64,000 bases of DNA from the NCBI GenBank assembly GCA_030737835.1, contig CM060849.1, positions 19,948,074 to 20,012,073 of the forward strand, read 5' to 3'. Source of the DNA: Acorus gramineus (Eukaryota > Streptophyta > Magnoliopsida > Acorales > Acoraceae). A model generated the notes under the pieces. The model searched no databases and was not told where the DNA came from. It was given only the letters and a program-made list of their open reading frames with translations. A program made the position numbers and the translations under genes. Below are positions 1-10,689 of this stretch, piece by piece. Each line of letters opens with the position of its first letter. Within the stretch, counting starts at the first letter, position 1.

Positions 1-345
1 TGTAGAATTAGATAAGAATAAGCTGATATTTGTATTCCAAGTCCCTCATGGAATTGTGTTATTCCTCCATTGATATAAGGGGATCCACCTATCAAATCAC
101 ATGTCATCACCTCTTATACATCAATGAGACTCACACGTCAAATCAACTTTTTACATCTTATTCACATTTTATTCTTCATCAACCAAACACTCCAACATTT
201 ATTATTATATTTCCCAACGAGAATAGCTGAAACCACAACCAAACACAAAATCACTTATCCATTGATAAAGTCAACAATTCCTGGAATAGATATAAACCCT
301 AAAAATAGTTTATATCTCTATCCAAACAGACCTTTAGTATGACAT
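1..345. repeat. MITE-like AT-rich segment, family uncertain
   Basis: AT-rich DNA ending in a motif of the kind 'tatccaaacagacc', which resembles the terminal sequence of small plant DNA transposons (CCGTTTGGATA on the other strand). The left end lies at or beyond the window edge, so no target duplication can be checked. Short ORFs here have no recognisable domain and are probably chance. The MITE assignment is inference. Confidence 0.2.
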
Positions 346-3120
346 AATATGTAACAATCAGCGTCCCCCATTATTATTATTTAGAAGAAAAAAACTAAAC
401 TTATATGATTTGGTCTGCATCCAAAATTAGGCCTCACCAACTAATTTTTCAATCGGATTCTGCTTTTGTGTTTAGATAATATGTTTCAAATATATTTTTT
501 TTGTAAATTTCAGCATTTCGTTTCAGTTTTTATTTTTATGTTTCAAATGTTACAAAAAAAAAAAAACATTTTTATAAGATGCTAATTGAGAATAGATTTT
601 GAAGAATCGATAATTATAAGATGCTAATTGAGAATAGATTTTCAAGAATTGATAATTTATTTAGAGCATAAGTTGTTTTTGACAACGGGTGTTAAACATT
701 CCTTTCAACGACATGAAGAGGGGTCTATCTAGGATGGGCGTTGTTACACTAAAGTCGTGTTTTGGTGTAACGTTGAAATGTTAAGATTCTCATAATCTTG
801 TATTTTAAATTTAGCTTTTAAAAAAAGTTGTTCTATTATATTTTCAACCGCAAAATTTTTTAGCTTAAACAAGAAAGACGAGAGTTTGAACAGCTAAAAG
901 CTAAAAATGTGTTTGGATCTGATTTTGAGAATTTTAACTTTTTAAACACAGAATCTACATAAACTCATATCCAAAAGGAGACTAAGTCATTTTTACCATC
1001 TAAATTACAGTCCTATGTACATCGTTAAATATCTAGTGAAGTATATCCATCGTTAGCCGGGGTATATACATCATTAGACTTTTTTTTTCATTTTTCCTAA
1101 AAATGAGTTCATTCAAATCAAAATAGAGCAATATACTTTTTTCATCAAAACATATATATCATTAGATGATTTTTAATATTTTTAAAAAATTAAAAACATA
1201 TGTGATCTGTGTTTTAGATTGTCAAAAAGAGTGGAGTCTTAACATTTTCCATCTAAGATCCAACTCAGCCCAACTCATAGATCAAAGAGATCCAGCCCGG
1301 AAACAGCCCCTAGCAAGATTACATGGGCCCAATTAAAGAGCAGGCCTTTTATGGAACAAACGACTCGAGCCCAGTTTTTTAGGGGTTCTTTTTTTTTTAT
1401 TTGTTGTTGTTTTGTTCATAGCATAGCATGTATACTTCTGCATTTTTTTATTTTTTTTTAATAATAGTATTCTTATACTTCAATGAATTGTATGGACTAA
1501 TTCATAAAATGTGTAAAAAAATTATAATAAGATATGTACTTTGTTGGTATAATAAGTGCGAGTGGGTGGCTAACGAGTTATAAGAGAATTATTGAGAATA
1601 TATCATCTCATCACTTTTAGTTACGGTGATTACTTTCATTTTAAATGACCAAATCGTTTAACTATTCATATGTTTTACGAGGTTATTAACTATGTTTGTC
1701 ACACTTTAAAAAACAAAAAAACATCAATCAAGTTCCAATAAAATCCAGGTAGAGAAGCACACCTACTAAACAACAAAGCCTGACACTTGGTCCAAAAAAA
1801 AAAAGCCTGACAGTGGAATAGATGAGAAAGGTGAGGAGGATCTGCAGTCATTCTGTTTAGCTAGGTAAGTCAGATGACCTAATTAAAACTTGACAACTTG
1901 GAGAACTTGAAAAAAAGAAAGAGAGGAAAAGGAGGAAGAAGAAGAATAACACAAGAAGAAGATAAGCTCAACTGCTTAACACGTCTTATTATTCTATTAT
2001 ATGAGTGGTTGGTTGGTGTACACTTTCAGAAAGAAAGAGGGACAGATATATCACATTGTGTCTGCTTTGACAAAGTATATATGTAAAGAAAAGTTGGTTT
2101 GAACTTTGGAGAAGGTGAATTGTTCTTTCTGTCTGTCATATCCTTGGATGAATATGAGATTGATATTTGGGAGTCACTGAAGAAGAATGATATAAAGTTT
2201 TTCTTTTTTCTTCCTTTTTCAAATTAATTCACAAGATTGGAATCATGACTAGCTAGCTACTGTACAAATATTTGTATTGTTAAAGCAGTCAAAAGAAAAT
2301 TTGATCTTTGTAAGGTTCTGTCCTTGTATTGAAAGAAATAATGCTCCTCTCCTTTAGATGTTGCATTGACACTTGTGGTAGATATTTTTAAAGTTTAAAG
2401 AACAAAGGGAGCTTTCATGTGCCATGGAATTCTGTATCAGTAGGGGGAAATGGTTTGAAATGTGTCCATACATGTCCAGGCCAAGTGTTCTTTTTTTTTT
2501 TTTTTTTTTTTATCACCGCTAAACTTTAAACCGTTATGCTATGACTACTGGAAACTGTTCAAGCCAAATTGAAAGGCTGCTTTATGTATTATTCCTCTCT
2601 TAGGAGTTCCATATGCAATGTTTGGAAGGGCATGCACATATATATGCCGAATCATGGATGCACATATATATGCCGAATCATGGATGCTTTATGGTTTGAC
2701 AGGGGAATATGAATTATATTTATCATATTAGTCAATACAATTGTAGTATTTTTTTTCTTATAAAAATATTTGGCTCGGTCTTTCATGCAATCACTTTTGC
2801 ATTGCGCATACATCTTTTGAGGATTTTTGTTTTTGAGATGTATATTAATATGAGCCATGTATATTTGAATTCAATATATATTTTTGTACAATATTTCTAA
2901 TAGAGTATTTACTAAAATAATAAAAATAGGTGCTCTTTAGAGATTTTAAATGCTGAGTTGGTATATAGCATAGATGACTATAAAATAAGTGTAACGTACG
3001 TTTACAAAAGTATTCGAATAATGGAAAACATTTTGAATTAGTGCATAGTGTTTAATAGGGCGAATAGGAAAAAACGGCAGTAAAGTGAAGTAGTGAACAA
3101 TTTCTCTTATAATCACTATA
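346..3120. other. Gene-free AT-rich spacer
   Basis: I see no conserved coding sequence. It contains homopolymer runs (a long T run near 2490-2511), a purine-rich stretch near 1900-1960 and a 26-bp tandem duplication listed separately. A degenerate inverted repeat lies at about 690-780 (TTTCAACGACATG against TAACGTTGAAATG) and could be a small decayed MITE. Confidence 0.5.
2633..2684. repeat. Exact tandem duplication, 26 bp x 2
   Basis: A 26-bp unit beginning TGCACATATATATGCC occurs twice head to tail (2633-2658 and 2659-2684) without a mismatch, so it is recent. No gene is associated. Confidence 0.9.
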
Positions 3121-3129
3121 TTTAATTTA

Positions 3130-4245
3130 GGGCATGTCTATCTCCATACACCATTTGCGTAATAACACCAATCAAAAAATAAGAAAAAACACACATATAA
3201 ATTTAATTTGAACATTACTAATCCCACAAATTATTCGACGATCGACCTGTCAACATTCCTGTATAACAATCGACAGTTGGTCTGTCAACCTTTATTTAAT
3301 AAATTCGACAGTTACTTTGTCAACTTTACTTTATAACATTTGACAGTCTCCCTGTCAACCTTCCTTTACAAACTTCGACAGTACCTTTGTCAACCTTCAT
3401 TTACAACTTTTAACAGTTAGCCTGTCGACCTGGGAGGGATTGTTCGACCTTCACAATGTTGAATCGAATATTTTTTCAAAAAAAAAAAAAACTTAAGACA
3501 CATTCGACCACATTCAATGTACATTAAAATATCAACACATTCACATTACATTCAACACTCATATTACAATCACCACATGACTACTAATAAAAACACTTGA
3601 ACCAGAAGTAATAACTAATTCTTTCAGCCTCCTTGTATTTGCATACAAAGCTATTACAGAAAATCAAAACTAATTAATCCAATCCGCATATTCTAATCTA
3701 ACACCAAAATTCCACATTAAATAGATATTTTTTTTAAAACTCCATCTTTCTCAAAATCCGCACTCTCTGAGTTCTTTTAAAATCTTACAAATAAATAACT
3801 ATACCCATTAACCCAATCATCACAAAGCCATAAACAATTGATATTTTACTTTATATTTAATGTTGAATGTGGTCAAATGTGTTTTAGGTTTTCTTTTGGA
3901 AAAAATATTTAGTTCGATACTGTTAAGGTCGAAGGATGTAAAGAAATGTTGACAGAGATTCTGTCGAAGGTTGTAAAGGAATGTTGACAGAGCTTCTGTC
4001 GAAGTTTGTAAAGAAAGGTTAACACAGATACTGTCAAAGGTTGTAAAGGAATGTTGGTATAGTGATTGTCGAATTTATTAAATAAAAATTGACAGACCAA
4101 CTTTCGATTATTCCAAAAGAAGATTGATAAATTGACCGTCGAATGGTTGGTGGGATTAGTGATGCTCAAATTAAATTTATAAATATTTTTATTTTATTTT
4201 TTGTTGATGTTATTAGGCAAATTGTTGGTGAGAGTAGACACGCCC
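3130..4245. mobile_element. Non-autonomous Mutator-like element (MULE-type MITE) with about 395-bp terminal inverted repeats
   Basis: The ends read GGGCATGTCTA (left) and, on the other strand, GGGCGTGTCTA (right). They are flanked by a perfect 9-bp target duplication TTTAATTTA at 3121-3129 and 4246-4254, the size typical of Mutator-like elements. The two arms (about 3130-3525 and 3855-4245) are inverted copies of each other over almost their whole length. Each arm carries about five degenerate repeats of roughly 35 bp built around CTGTCAACCTT and TTCGACAGT. The middle (about 3525-3855) is AT-rich and non-coding, so the element has no transposase and would need one in trans. Arm divergence suggests it is not very young, although the target duplication is intact. 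Confidence 0.88.
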
Positions 4246-4254
4246 TTTAATTTA

Positions 4255-4822
4255 AAGCATGCATGTGTCCCATACACGTGCCTTCATTTGAAAGTTATAT
4301 AAAACTTGAAAAATGTTTAGCCTTAGTTGCAACCCAAATTGCAACCCCAATTTTGTTTTTTTTTTAAATCTTAAGCTCTCTCATTAAAATATATAATTTT
4401 ATATAAAATGAAATATATTACAAAATACAATAATGTTTCGCTTTAATAATATGATATTTTTTTGTTAATATTATTTTTTCAATTAGATGATGATTATTAT
4501 GAAAAATTTTAAATAAGATTAGACAAAGTTTAAAAATTATATAGAAGTATGTTAGTCTTTTTAATTTTTAAAATTATGAAATGAGTTTTTTTTTTATATA
4601 TAATTTAAAAAGGTAATATTTTTGAATATTTTTTTTAAAATAAAATATTTGTCTAACTCTTGACAAGAATCACAAGGTACTAAATAAATAAAATAAAAAA
4701 AGAAAAAACTATGAAAATATCTTTATAAAAAATCTCTATCCGATATCTCACAAAAATATCCATGCATACTTGAACTTATCTAAATTCATACACCTAGATC
4801 TGACAAGCCATTCACACCTCAT
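4255..4822. other. AT-rich spacer upstream of a small ORF
   Basis: Very AT-rich sequence with no coding signal. A CACGTG core lies at about 4276. No transposon ends were found. Confidence 0.4.
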
Positions 4823-4830
4823 TATATAAA
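4823..4830 (+). promoter_or_regulatory. TATA-box-like site before the 70-codon ORF
   Basis: TATATAAA lies 25 bp upstream of the ATG at 4856. A normal TSS about 30 bp downstream would fall almost at that ATG and leave essentially no leader. This makes the pairing weak, because TATA-like strings are common in this AT-rich DNA. Confidence 0.25.
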
Positions 4831-4855
4831 GACCACTAAGGACCACTAATTTTCG

Positions 4856-5068
4856 ATGGCTGAATCTTCGACACGTGTTTTTTATAATATTAAATTAAAT
4901 GATGTTGTTACACGTATTGGAACTTCCCAAATGACATTTGGAAGGAAAGACAGATCTCGTTATTCCAGCAGAAGACTCCAGTGTAAGATGTGCATGTTTC
5001 TTCCAACAAACTTCCACCTCAAAAGCAGACAGCATCTCATGACTCATGCAATGGAACAAGGCACTTAA
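4856..5068 (+). CDS. Hypothetical 70-aa protein with one zinc-finger-like Cys/His cluster
   Basis: An ATG-initiated ORF of 70 residues lies in otherwise gene-free DNA. The C-terminal half has C-K-M-C (residues about 43-46), then 13 residues, then H-L-M-T-H. This gives CX2CX13HX3H, one residue longer than the usual C2H2 spacing, and it ends shortly after. The N-terminal part is basic and Ser/Arg-rich with no recognised domain. I do not recognise the protein. It could be a chance ORF, a fragment of an old transposase or a small peptide gene. A TATA-like string precedes it, but with almost no room for a leader. Confidence 0.2.
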   Translation: MAESSTRVFYNIKLNDVVTRIGTSQMTFGRKDRSRYSSRRLQCKMCMFLPTNFHLKSRQHLMTHAMEQGT

Positions 5069-5418
5069 GTTACACATTAAATGCCTTGTTACAGGCAGGA
5101 AAATAATGATCATGTAGTATTATATTCCTGCCCCACCATACACCAACTTAGAAAAAATCTAGAGATGATTTTTTTTACTTAGATCCATTCACAATGGAAT
5201 AATATCTCACTCAAATCATCTTAGTTATGATGGATATATACATTCGTTTCTTGAAAATCATGATCTTTTTGCTGCTAATAAAATATATTTTAAACACATA
5301 GATTGATGTCATCCAGCAACCAATCAGCCCCTATGTTTGAAATGCAAATCCTTAGATACAAAGCACATAAATGATCTTTTTATTCTCTACGGCGTATATC
5401 ATGCTTGAAGAATTAATG

Positions 5419-5525
5419 TTTTTTTTTTTTTTTTTGGGTAAATGAAAGATTTTGTATTCCTAATTTACCATGGAATATACACATATACAAAAAGAGTTAT
5501 ATACAATATAGACAAAAAGTAGGAC
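5419..5525 (-). mobile_element. Extremely 5'-truncated LINE 3' end with poly(A) and 15-bp target duplication
   Basis: A T run beginning at 5419 (the poly(A) tail of a minus-strand insertion) is followed by GGGTAAATGAAAGATTTTG and about 70 bp more. The block is flanked by CTTGAAGAATTAATG at 5404-5418 and again at 5526-5540, a perfect 15-bp duplication. Tail plus long target duplication is the signature of target-primed reverse transcription. Only the last 90 or so bases of the parent LINE were copied. The perfect flanks suggest a fairly recent event. Confidence 0.82.
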
Positions 5526-5544
5526 CTTGAAGAATTAATGCTTA

Positions 5545-7080
5545 TGAAAGAATCGCGTAACATCGCCTGATAAATCAAAATCGTGTTCGCGCTCTTTTTT
5601 TACTTTTTTTTGTCAATGTAAATGAGGAATTAGGATCTTTTTATTGTGTTTATTTTTGTTTGTCTAAGTGGATAATGTGTGATGAATGAATACATTTTAT
5701 TGGGTAATTGATAAAAATAGCACTCAATAAATGAATATTAGTAGAAATAGTATAGAAAGACAATTTTTTTCTACACTGGAGGTGTCATATATATGGCGTC
5801 TTTTTTGTTTTTCTGTTTCAAAGAAGCGTTATACGGCGTCTTCATTTATGTACCAGAAAAATCTCTCTTTTACATGAAAAAATGATAAAAAAGAAAAAAT
5901 AATACTTCAACCCTTAAATAAAATCTTCTTATATTTCTTCACCAAATTAAAAGCCTCCTTCCTAAATATGTTTCATGATTTTCTTTTCTCTCAATCGAAT
6001 AGATTTTAAATCATAAATAAATCTTAGCCATTAAATTTAATTAGAGATGTGATAAATAGAAACAAATCTTGCATGATTAGAATATGTGTTTCTCCTTATC
6101 ACATCTCTGATTAAGTTTTAATGATTGAGATTTGTTTTTGGTTTAAAATATATTTGACTGAGATGAGAAAGTTGTAGGACTTCTAATTTGGTGGAGAAAT
6201 ATAATGAGAGTTTATTTAATGGTTGAGATATTTTTTAAAAAAAATTCAAAAGTAGAGATTCAATCATTTTTTTGTATAAAAAAAAGATTTTTTTGCTTGG
6301 TTTTGAAACGGAAAAAAAAAAGGCACCCTCCAGTGTAAATAATAATAATAATAATAATAAAACAACAATCATCTTTAACTGTGTTATTTTTTACAAATAT
6401 TCATCCTCCTGTGTATGCTATTTTTGTTAATATTTGTTTATGATGTGTTATTTTTCTCCATTGCCCTATTTTATTTGTTGAGGTTTGAATCGTTTCTAGG
6501 ACTTAGTTTCAGTCACTTCATTGATGTGATTCTCAAAAAAATAGGAAAAAAAAGCGCATCTTTGGTTTGCAAGCAATGTAGATATATATTAAAGTATGGA
6601 TACCAGAAGCAAGGGGTTATCCATCTTTTCATGTAACAAAGGCAAAATGGCAATTAAATAGAGACACATAAGACTTCCCTCCATTAACAATTTCAAATTT
6701 TTAGGATCCCGGTTCAAATCATATAGAAGAGGAGAACATAAACAAACATCAAAGGCCTTATATGCGTAGGACAAAAGATTGTCTATCTCATATTCTTTCT
6801 TTCATTTCATGGGGTGGTTATATATATACACACGCACACACTCTCTAGTGCCAATCATTTTTCTATAAAAAAAAATTATAATATAAATAATATATGCATT
6901 GTGATATTATTCTCACACATTACTATACTGCTCTCACATACATTATTATAATATTTGATATTGATCACGGTTTAAAATTATAAATAAATATCTTTTATCA
7001 TCACTGTTTAAAATCATAGAAATGACATTTAAAAACATGCATAAAAAGTTTGGAGAAAAGGCTCCCAAGGTAAGAGTGTT
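5545..7080. other. Gene-free spacer
   Basis: No conserved ORF. A trinucleotide run of AAT lies at about 6339-6361. Short GATCACGGTTT-like motifs near 6960-7010 resemble the subterminal repeats of the CACTA-like end at 63.2-63.8 kb and may be debris of a related element. Confidence 0.4.
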
Positions 7081-7084
7081 TTGG

Positions 7085-9000
7085 TGGTCCTTTGAAACAG
7101 CAGATCAGAAGGTACTCTCCTCCCAGAACTGTTGGGTACATTATTATTTCGGCTTAACTTGACTAACCAAAAAGTGACAGAGCTTTGTGGTCCAGAGTCA
7201 ATGATTTATTTTTTTTTAATTTTAAATAGAAGGATCAGAAAGTAAACCAACAAGTCTTGCTAAAAAACGTAACCAACTACCAAAGATTGTTTGGTTAATC
7301 ACCTGGTGCTATGAGAGATTCATAATATATATATATATTTTGGATGTTTTTATACGCATGTAGGTTGGTAGGTTGTTTTCAGCATAAATAAAGATAATGA
7401 AATTGAATGATAGGTATGCAAGGTTTCTTTCAACGTTTATTAATTAAACTCCGTACATAAGTACAGTACCGTTGAAAATCAATCGAATCACATTTTGTTA
7501 TTTTTAATCTTCGACTGTGGTCAACCGTCTTGACCAACAAAAGAGAGAGACAATTGAATGGTTACGATCATGGTCCGCGACAAATCACAACCACTTGTAT
7601 GGAAGACTAACTCTGTAATTCATAGCATGTTATAAGAGCATGAATTCATTAATAAATAAAAAAATGTTGTTATATCGAGTTTTTATTCTAGTCTTAATTT
7701 TAACCTTATATGCGTTAATAGAAAATCATCAGAGCATATATTCACTCCAATCCTCAATGAGATATATGCTTCAATAAATATCAAACAAGCGGTTCATTGG
7801 TTTTGAAGTTTTGATAACATGAAGATATAATTATTTGTGAATGTTAATTTTGTCATTTCTGGATTTGGATTATTTACTAATAATAATTTATAGAAGTATG
7901 TGCATCAGGTGAGATTTTGTGGTGCTTAAGTATATATTTATCTTGTATCAATGAATGTGTATTATTTATATATAATTAATTAATATGTTGACCATAGTCA
8001 GGGGAGCATGGACATCACTGAATGTGTATTATTTTGTGGTTTCTGGATTTGGATTATTTACTAATCATTCATGATAACATGCAGTTTGCGTTGGAAAAGA
8101 TGATCGAGACTTCAAGTGAATACTTCGAGTCGCGTTACGATGTTGTTCTTTTTAAGACAATATTTACCCCCTTATACAGTATGCACATGGTACTATCTGT
8201 CTGCAGAATAACTCAAAACAATTTCCACTAGCGTTGCACGGACGATGGTGAACAGAATACTGTTGATGAACCCAAATGAACCAAGACCCCAGTATAAGGT
8301 TCTGCAGAAACCCAATACTGGAACACACTTTAGGAAAAAGAGAAGCTTTGCAGAAACCCAATACTGAAACACACTTTAGGAAAAAGAGAAAGCTTTTCTG
8401 AGATGGTTTTCATGGTAGGAAATCATGTGTATTTATAGACATAGGAGCACCCTTTCAAGGCATCCCATGAGGCTTAATCACCTCCGATCTAGACCGTCAG
8501 ATCTTCAGTTACAAGATCGACAATCCAGATCGATCACCATCCAATGCACCCTTCCCAAATGCACCCCCCAAAAAGAAAAGGCTCCAGCTCCTAACGATGA
8601 TGTGCAAGTGCCAAGTTAGCCACAGTGCGCATGTGCGCAAGTACCATGTGTGCATAACACCTTACTATTTCTAAAGTAAACATTACTTTATACGCACCAT
8701 ATTTTATATAATGTCAAATGTCTTTCTTTTTAACCGATGTGGGACTAAAAATCCAACACACAAAGTTACAAATAAAGACCTAAACTTACAAGACACATAG
8801 ATTTATATTTTGAAAAATCATTAACAGTTTGTTATATAAGTAAGTTTTAAATGTTTATTTAAATCATGTTATCCTGCAAAGGTTACATTAAAAAAACTGT
8901 TCCCGGCAATATAAAATTACAGTTGCAACTTGTCGGTGACTTTACACATGTTCTTATTTTAAAAGATATGAGCATTCCATATTTTTAATGAGGGTTAAAT
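7085..9000 (+). repeat. Copy 1 of a duplicated non-coding block
   Basis: This block and 10690-12600 share an ordered series of similar segments. One is GATCAGAAAGTAAACCAACA (about 7231 here, 11026 there). Others are a CTCCGTACA/CTCTGTACA segment (7449/11220), a TTGAATGGT-to-TATGGAAGACT segment (7552/11936), a TTTTGATAACATG segment (7806/12085), a TGTTGACCAT segment (7985/12212) and a CTGCAAAGG segment (8873/12478). The order is colinear, so this is an old segmental duplication. Copy 1 carries an LTR insertion that copy 2 lacks. No coding sequence is evident in either copy. Confidence 0.7.
8085..8758 (-). mobile_element. Probable solo LTR, Copia-like, minus orientation
   Basis: On the minus strand the block opens TGTTGGATTTTTAGTCCC, followed by CACATCGG, a start seen in many plant Copia-type LTRs. 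It contains a TATA-like element (TATAAATACACATG, about 8429-8442) and runs to about 8085. The second copy of the surrounding duplication lacks this block, which supports an insertion. No internal region or partner LTR is visible, so a solo LTR is likely. A target duplication could not be confirmed, so the left edge is approximate. A 46-bp tandem duplication lies inside at about 8302-8396. Confidence 0.55.
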
Positions 9001-9269
9001 TAATATGGAAACAAAAGTATGTTTTATTAATAAAAAATTTCTTGCTCATCGTATTTTGAGGTATATTATCGTGGATCCAAAGTTCTCTCATTTTGAAAAA
9101 GTGTTTTATGGTTGCCTTCACACATTTTTTAACATTATATTTAAGAGAAGTTCACGGACAAATTATTTTTAATAAAAAAATTGTGAATGAGATTATTTTC
9201 ATCCATCATAGCTGAATGGGAGAGGTCAGAAGAGTTAAGATTCGTGGAGAAAGAAAAGTTATTTGACTT
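9001..9269. other. Short spacer, nothing recognised
   Basis: AT-rich non-coding sequence between the duplicated block and the next LTR fossil. Confidence 0.3.
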
Positions 9270-9770
9270 GAAGATCCGGCGGTTCAGGCTTTTGGAAGAA
9301 GAATAGTTCTTCTGTCAGGTAAAGTTTTGCAAAAAGAGGTGGAGACATCAACATCAATATTTAAGAGGTTCATGAAAGTCGGAGTTTATTGGATAACAAT
9401 CAAAGTGGAGATTATTGAAATTATGTCCCATGATAGACGGTGGGCATCTAATTGATAAATTAGTTAAGATTTGATTTTAATTAAGATATAAAGTGAATCT
9501 TCTAAAATTAAAAAAACATATTTGTTTGTTAGGAAATTACTTAGAGAGAGTTATTTATCTATATAAATATCCTCTAAGGTTGCAAGGAAAAAACTTGGCA
9601 TAGGCAGACAAAATGTAGAGATCCATAAAAAAGAGTTTGAGAAGGTTCAATAAAGAATAATTTTCTTAAAGAGTTTGTATTTTTATGTTCTTTGTGTGAT
9701 TGTGTTCTGTTCTTATATTTGATCTTATGTTTTATTGATGACTTTCGAGAATTGTTTTTCAATACAAAAT
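9270..9770 (+). mobile_element. Copia-like LTR fossil: polypurine tract and 3' LTR remnant
   Basis: AAAGTGGAGAT at about 9402-9412 resembles the polypurine tract next to Copia 3' LTRs. It is followed by sequence like an LTR start ending in ATGTCCC, then a TATA-like CTATATAAATATCC (about 9559-9572) within the presumed LTR. A short piece of internal region may lie upstream. It is a broken, old fragment with no partner LTR; ends are approximate and the family call is tentative. Confidence 0.38.
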
Positions 9771-10689
9771 AATTGATGGAATAATAAAAATTATATAATT
9801 CAACCCAAATACATCTTTATAGGACGTGTATAATATTTCCGTTTTTTTGAAAATGTTGGTCTTTAATTTACACTAAACTATAAAGTACAAACCAACCAAC
9901 CCCTGTATTTGCAATACAGTTCTGTTTTCATATATATAAAATCTTTATTAGATTCATTCTGTTTGCCTCAACGTCAAAGCTCTTATTGCGCCGGTCGACG
10001 CAACGCATAGTGAACTCTTAGGGTTTATTTGGGCATGTGTCCGCGGTGCCATGACATAGGGGGGAGGGCGTTGTGGGTAATCAATGTTTAGGGAGAGTTG
10101 GGAAATACGAGAAAACTGATCAAAATCAATAAAAAATAATGTTATTTGGTGTTATTCCATGGTTGTCCGTCGACTCCACCGCTCCTCTAACGCATACACA
10201 AACGGAACCTTAGCCAAACACTTTAACCTGCATTCGCGTTTGTTCACCCTTCCCCACGTTGAACGCCTATTTTCGGTGTCTGCGTCAACGCTCAAAAAAA
10301 TATGGTGCTTCAAGAATGTGTGTTATAAAAGACACTTTTTGAAGCCGCATTTTTTTTTTATAAATCAAAACTGTGTTTACATTGTCAACCACTAAATCTA
10401 CCTAAAAACTTTAGCATCTTCATTGAAAAAAAAAAAAAAAAAAAGCATTGCCTTCATTTGGAAGCAACTTATAAATTAATATATGGACAACTCATGTCGG
10501 TACGAAAAGCAGATAGAGACACACACGACCCATTTTGGTAGCGACATAAGTTATTTTAAGATAAATATCTATTTCATTGTGGATAAGGAAGCAATGTTTT
10601 TTTTTTGTTGTGTTTTAATTATTTTCATTAAAAAACATAATAATCATTTTTTTTTTTACCTCTCTCTCTCAATTGAAAAGGCAGAAAGT
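9771..10689. other. Gene-free spacer between the duplicated blocks
   Basis: No conserved protein. A 78-codon ORF at 10159-10395 has no recognisable domain and is probably chance. Confidence 0.4.

Noticed and set aside
3909-4169. 86-codon minus-strand ORF
   Set aside because: It is a translation of the subterminal tandem repeats in the right arm of the MULE-type MITE and not a protein gene.
8701-8746. A true U6 or other snRNA gene on the minus strand
   Set aside because: The upstream element and TATA match, but the sequence downstream does not resemble U6, U3 or another snRNA I know, and the block behaves as an LTR.
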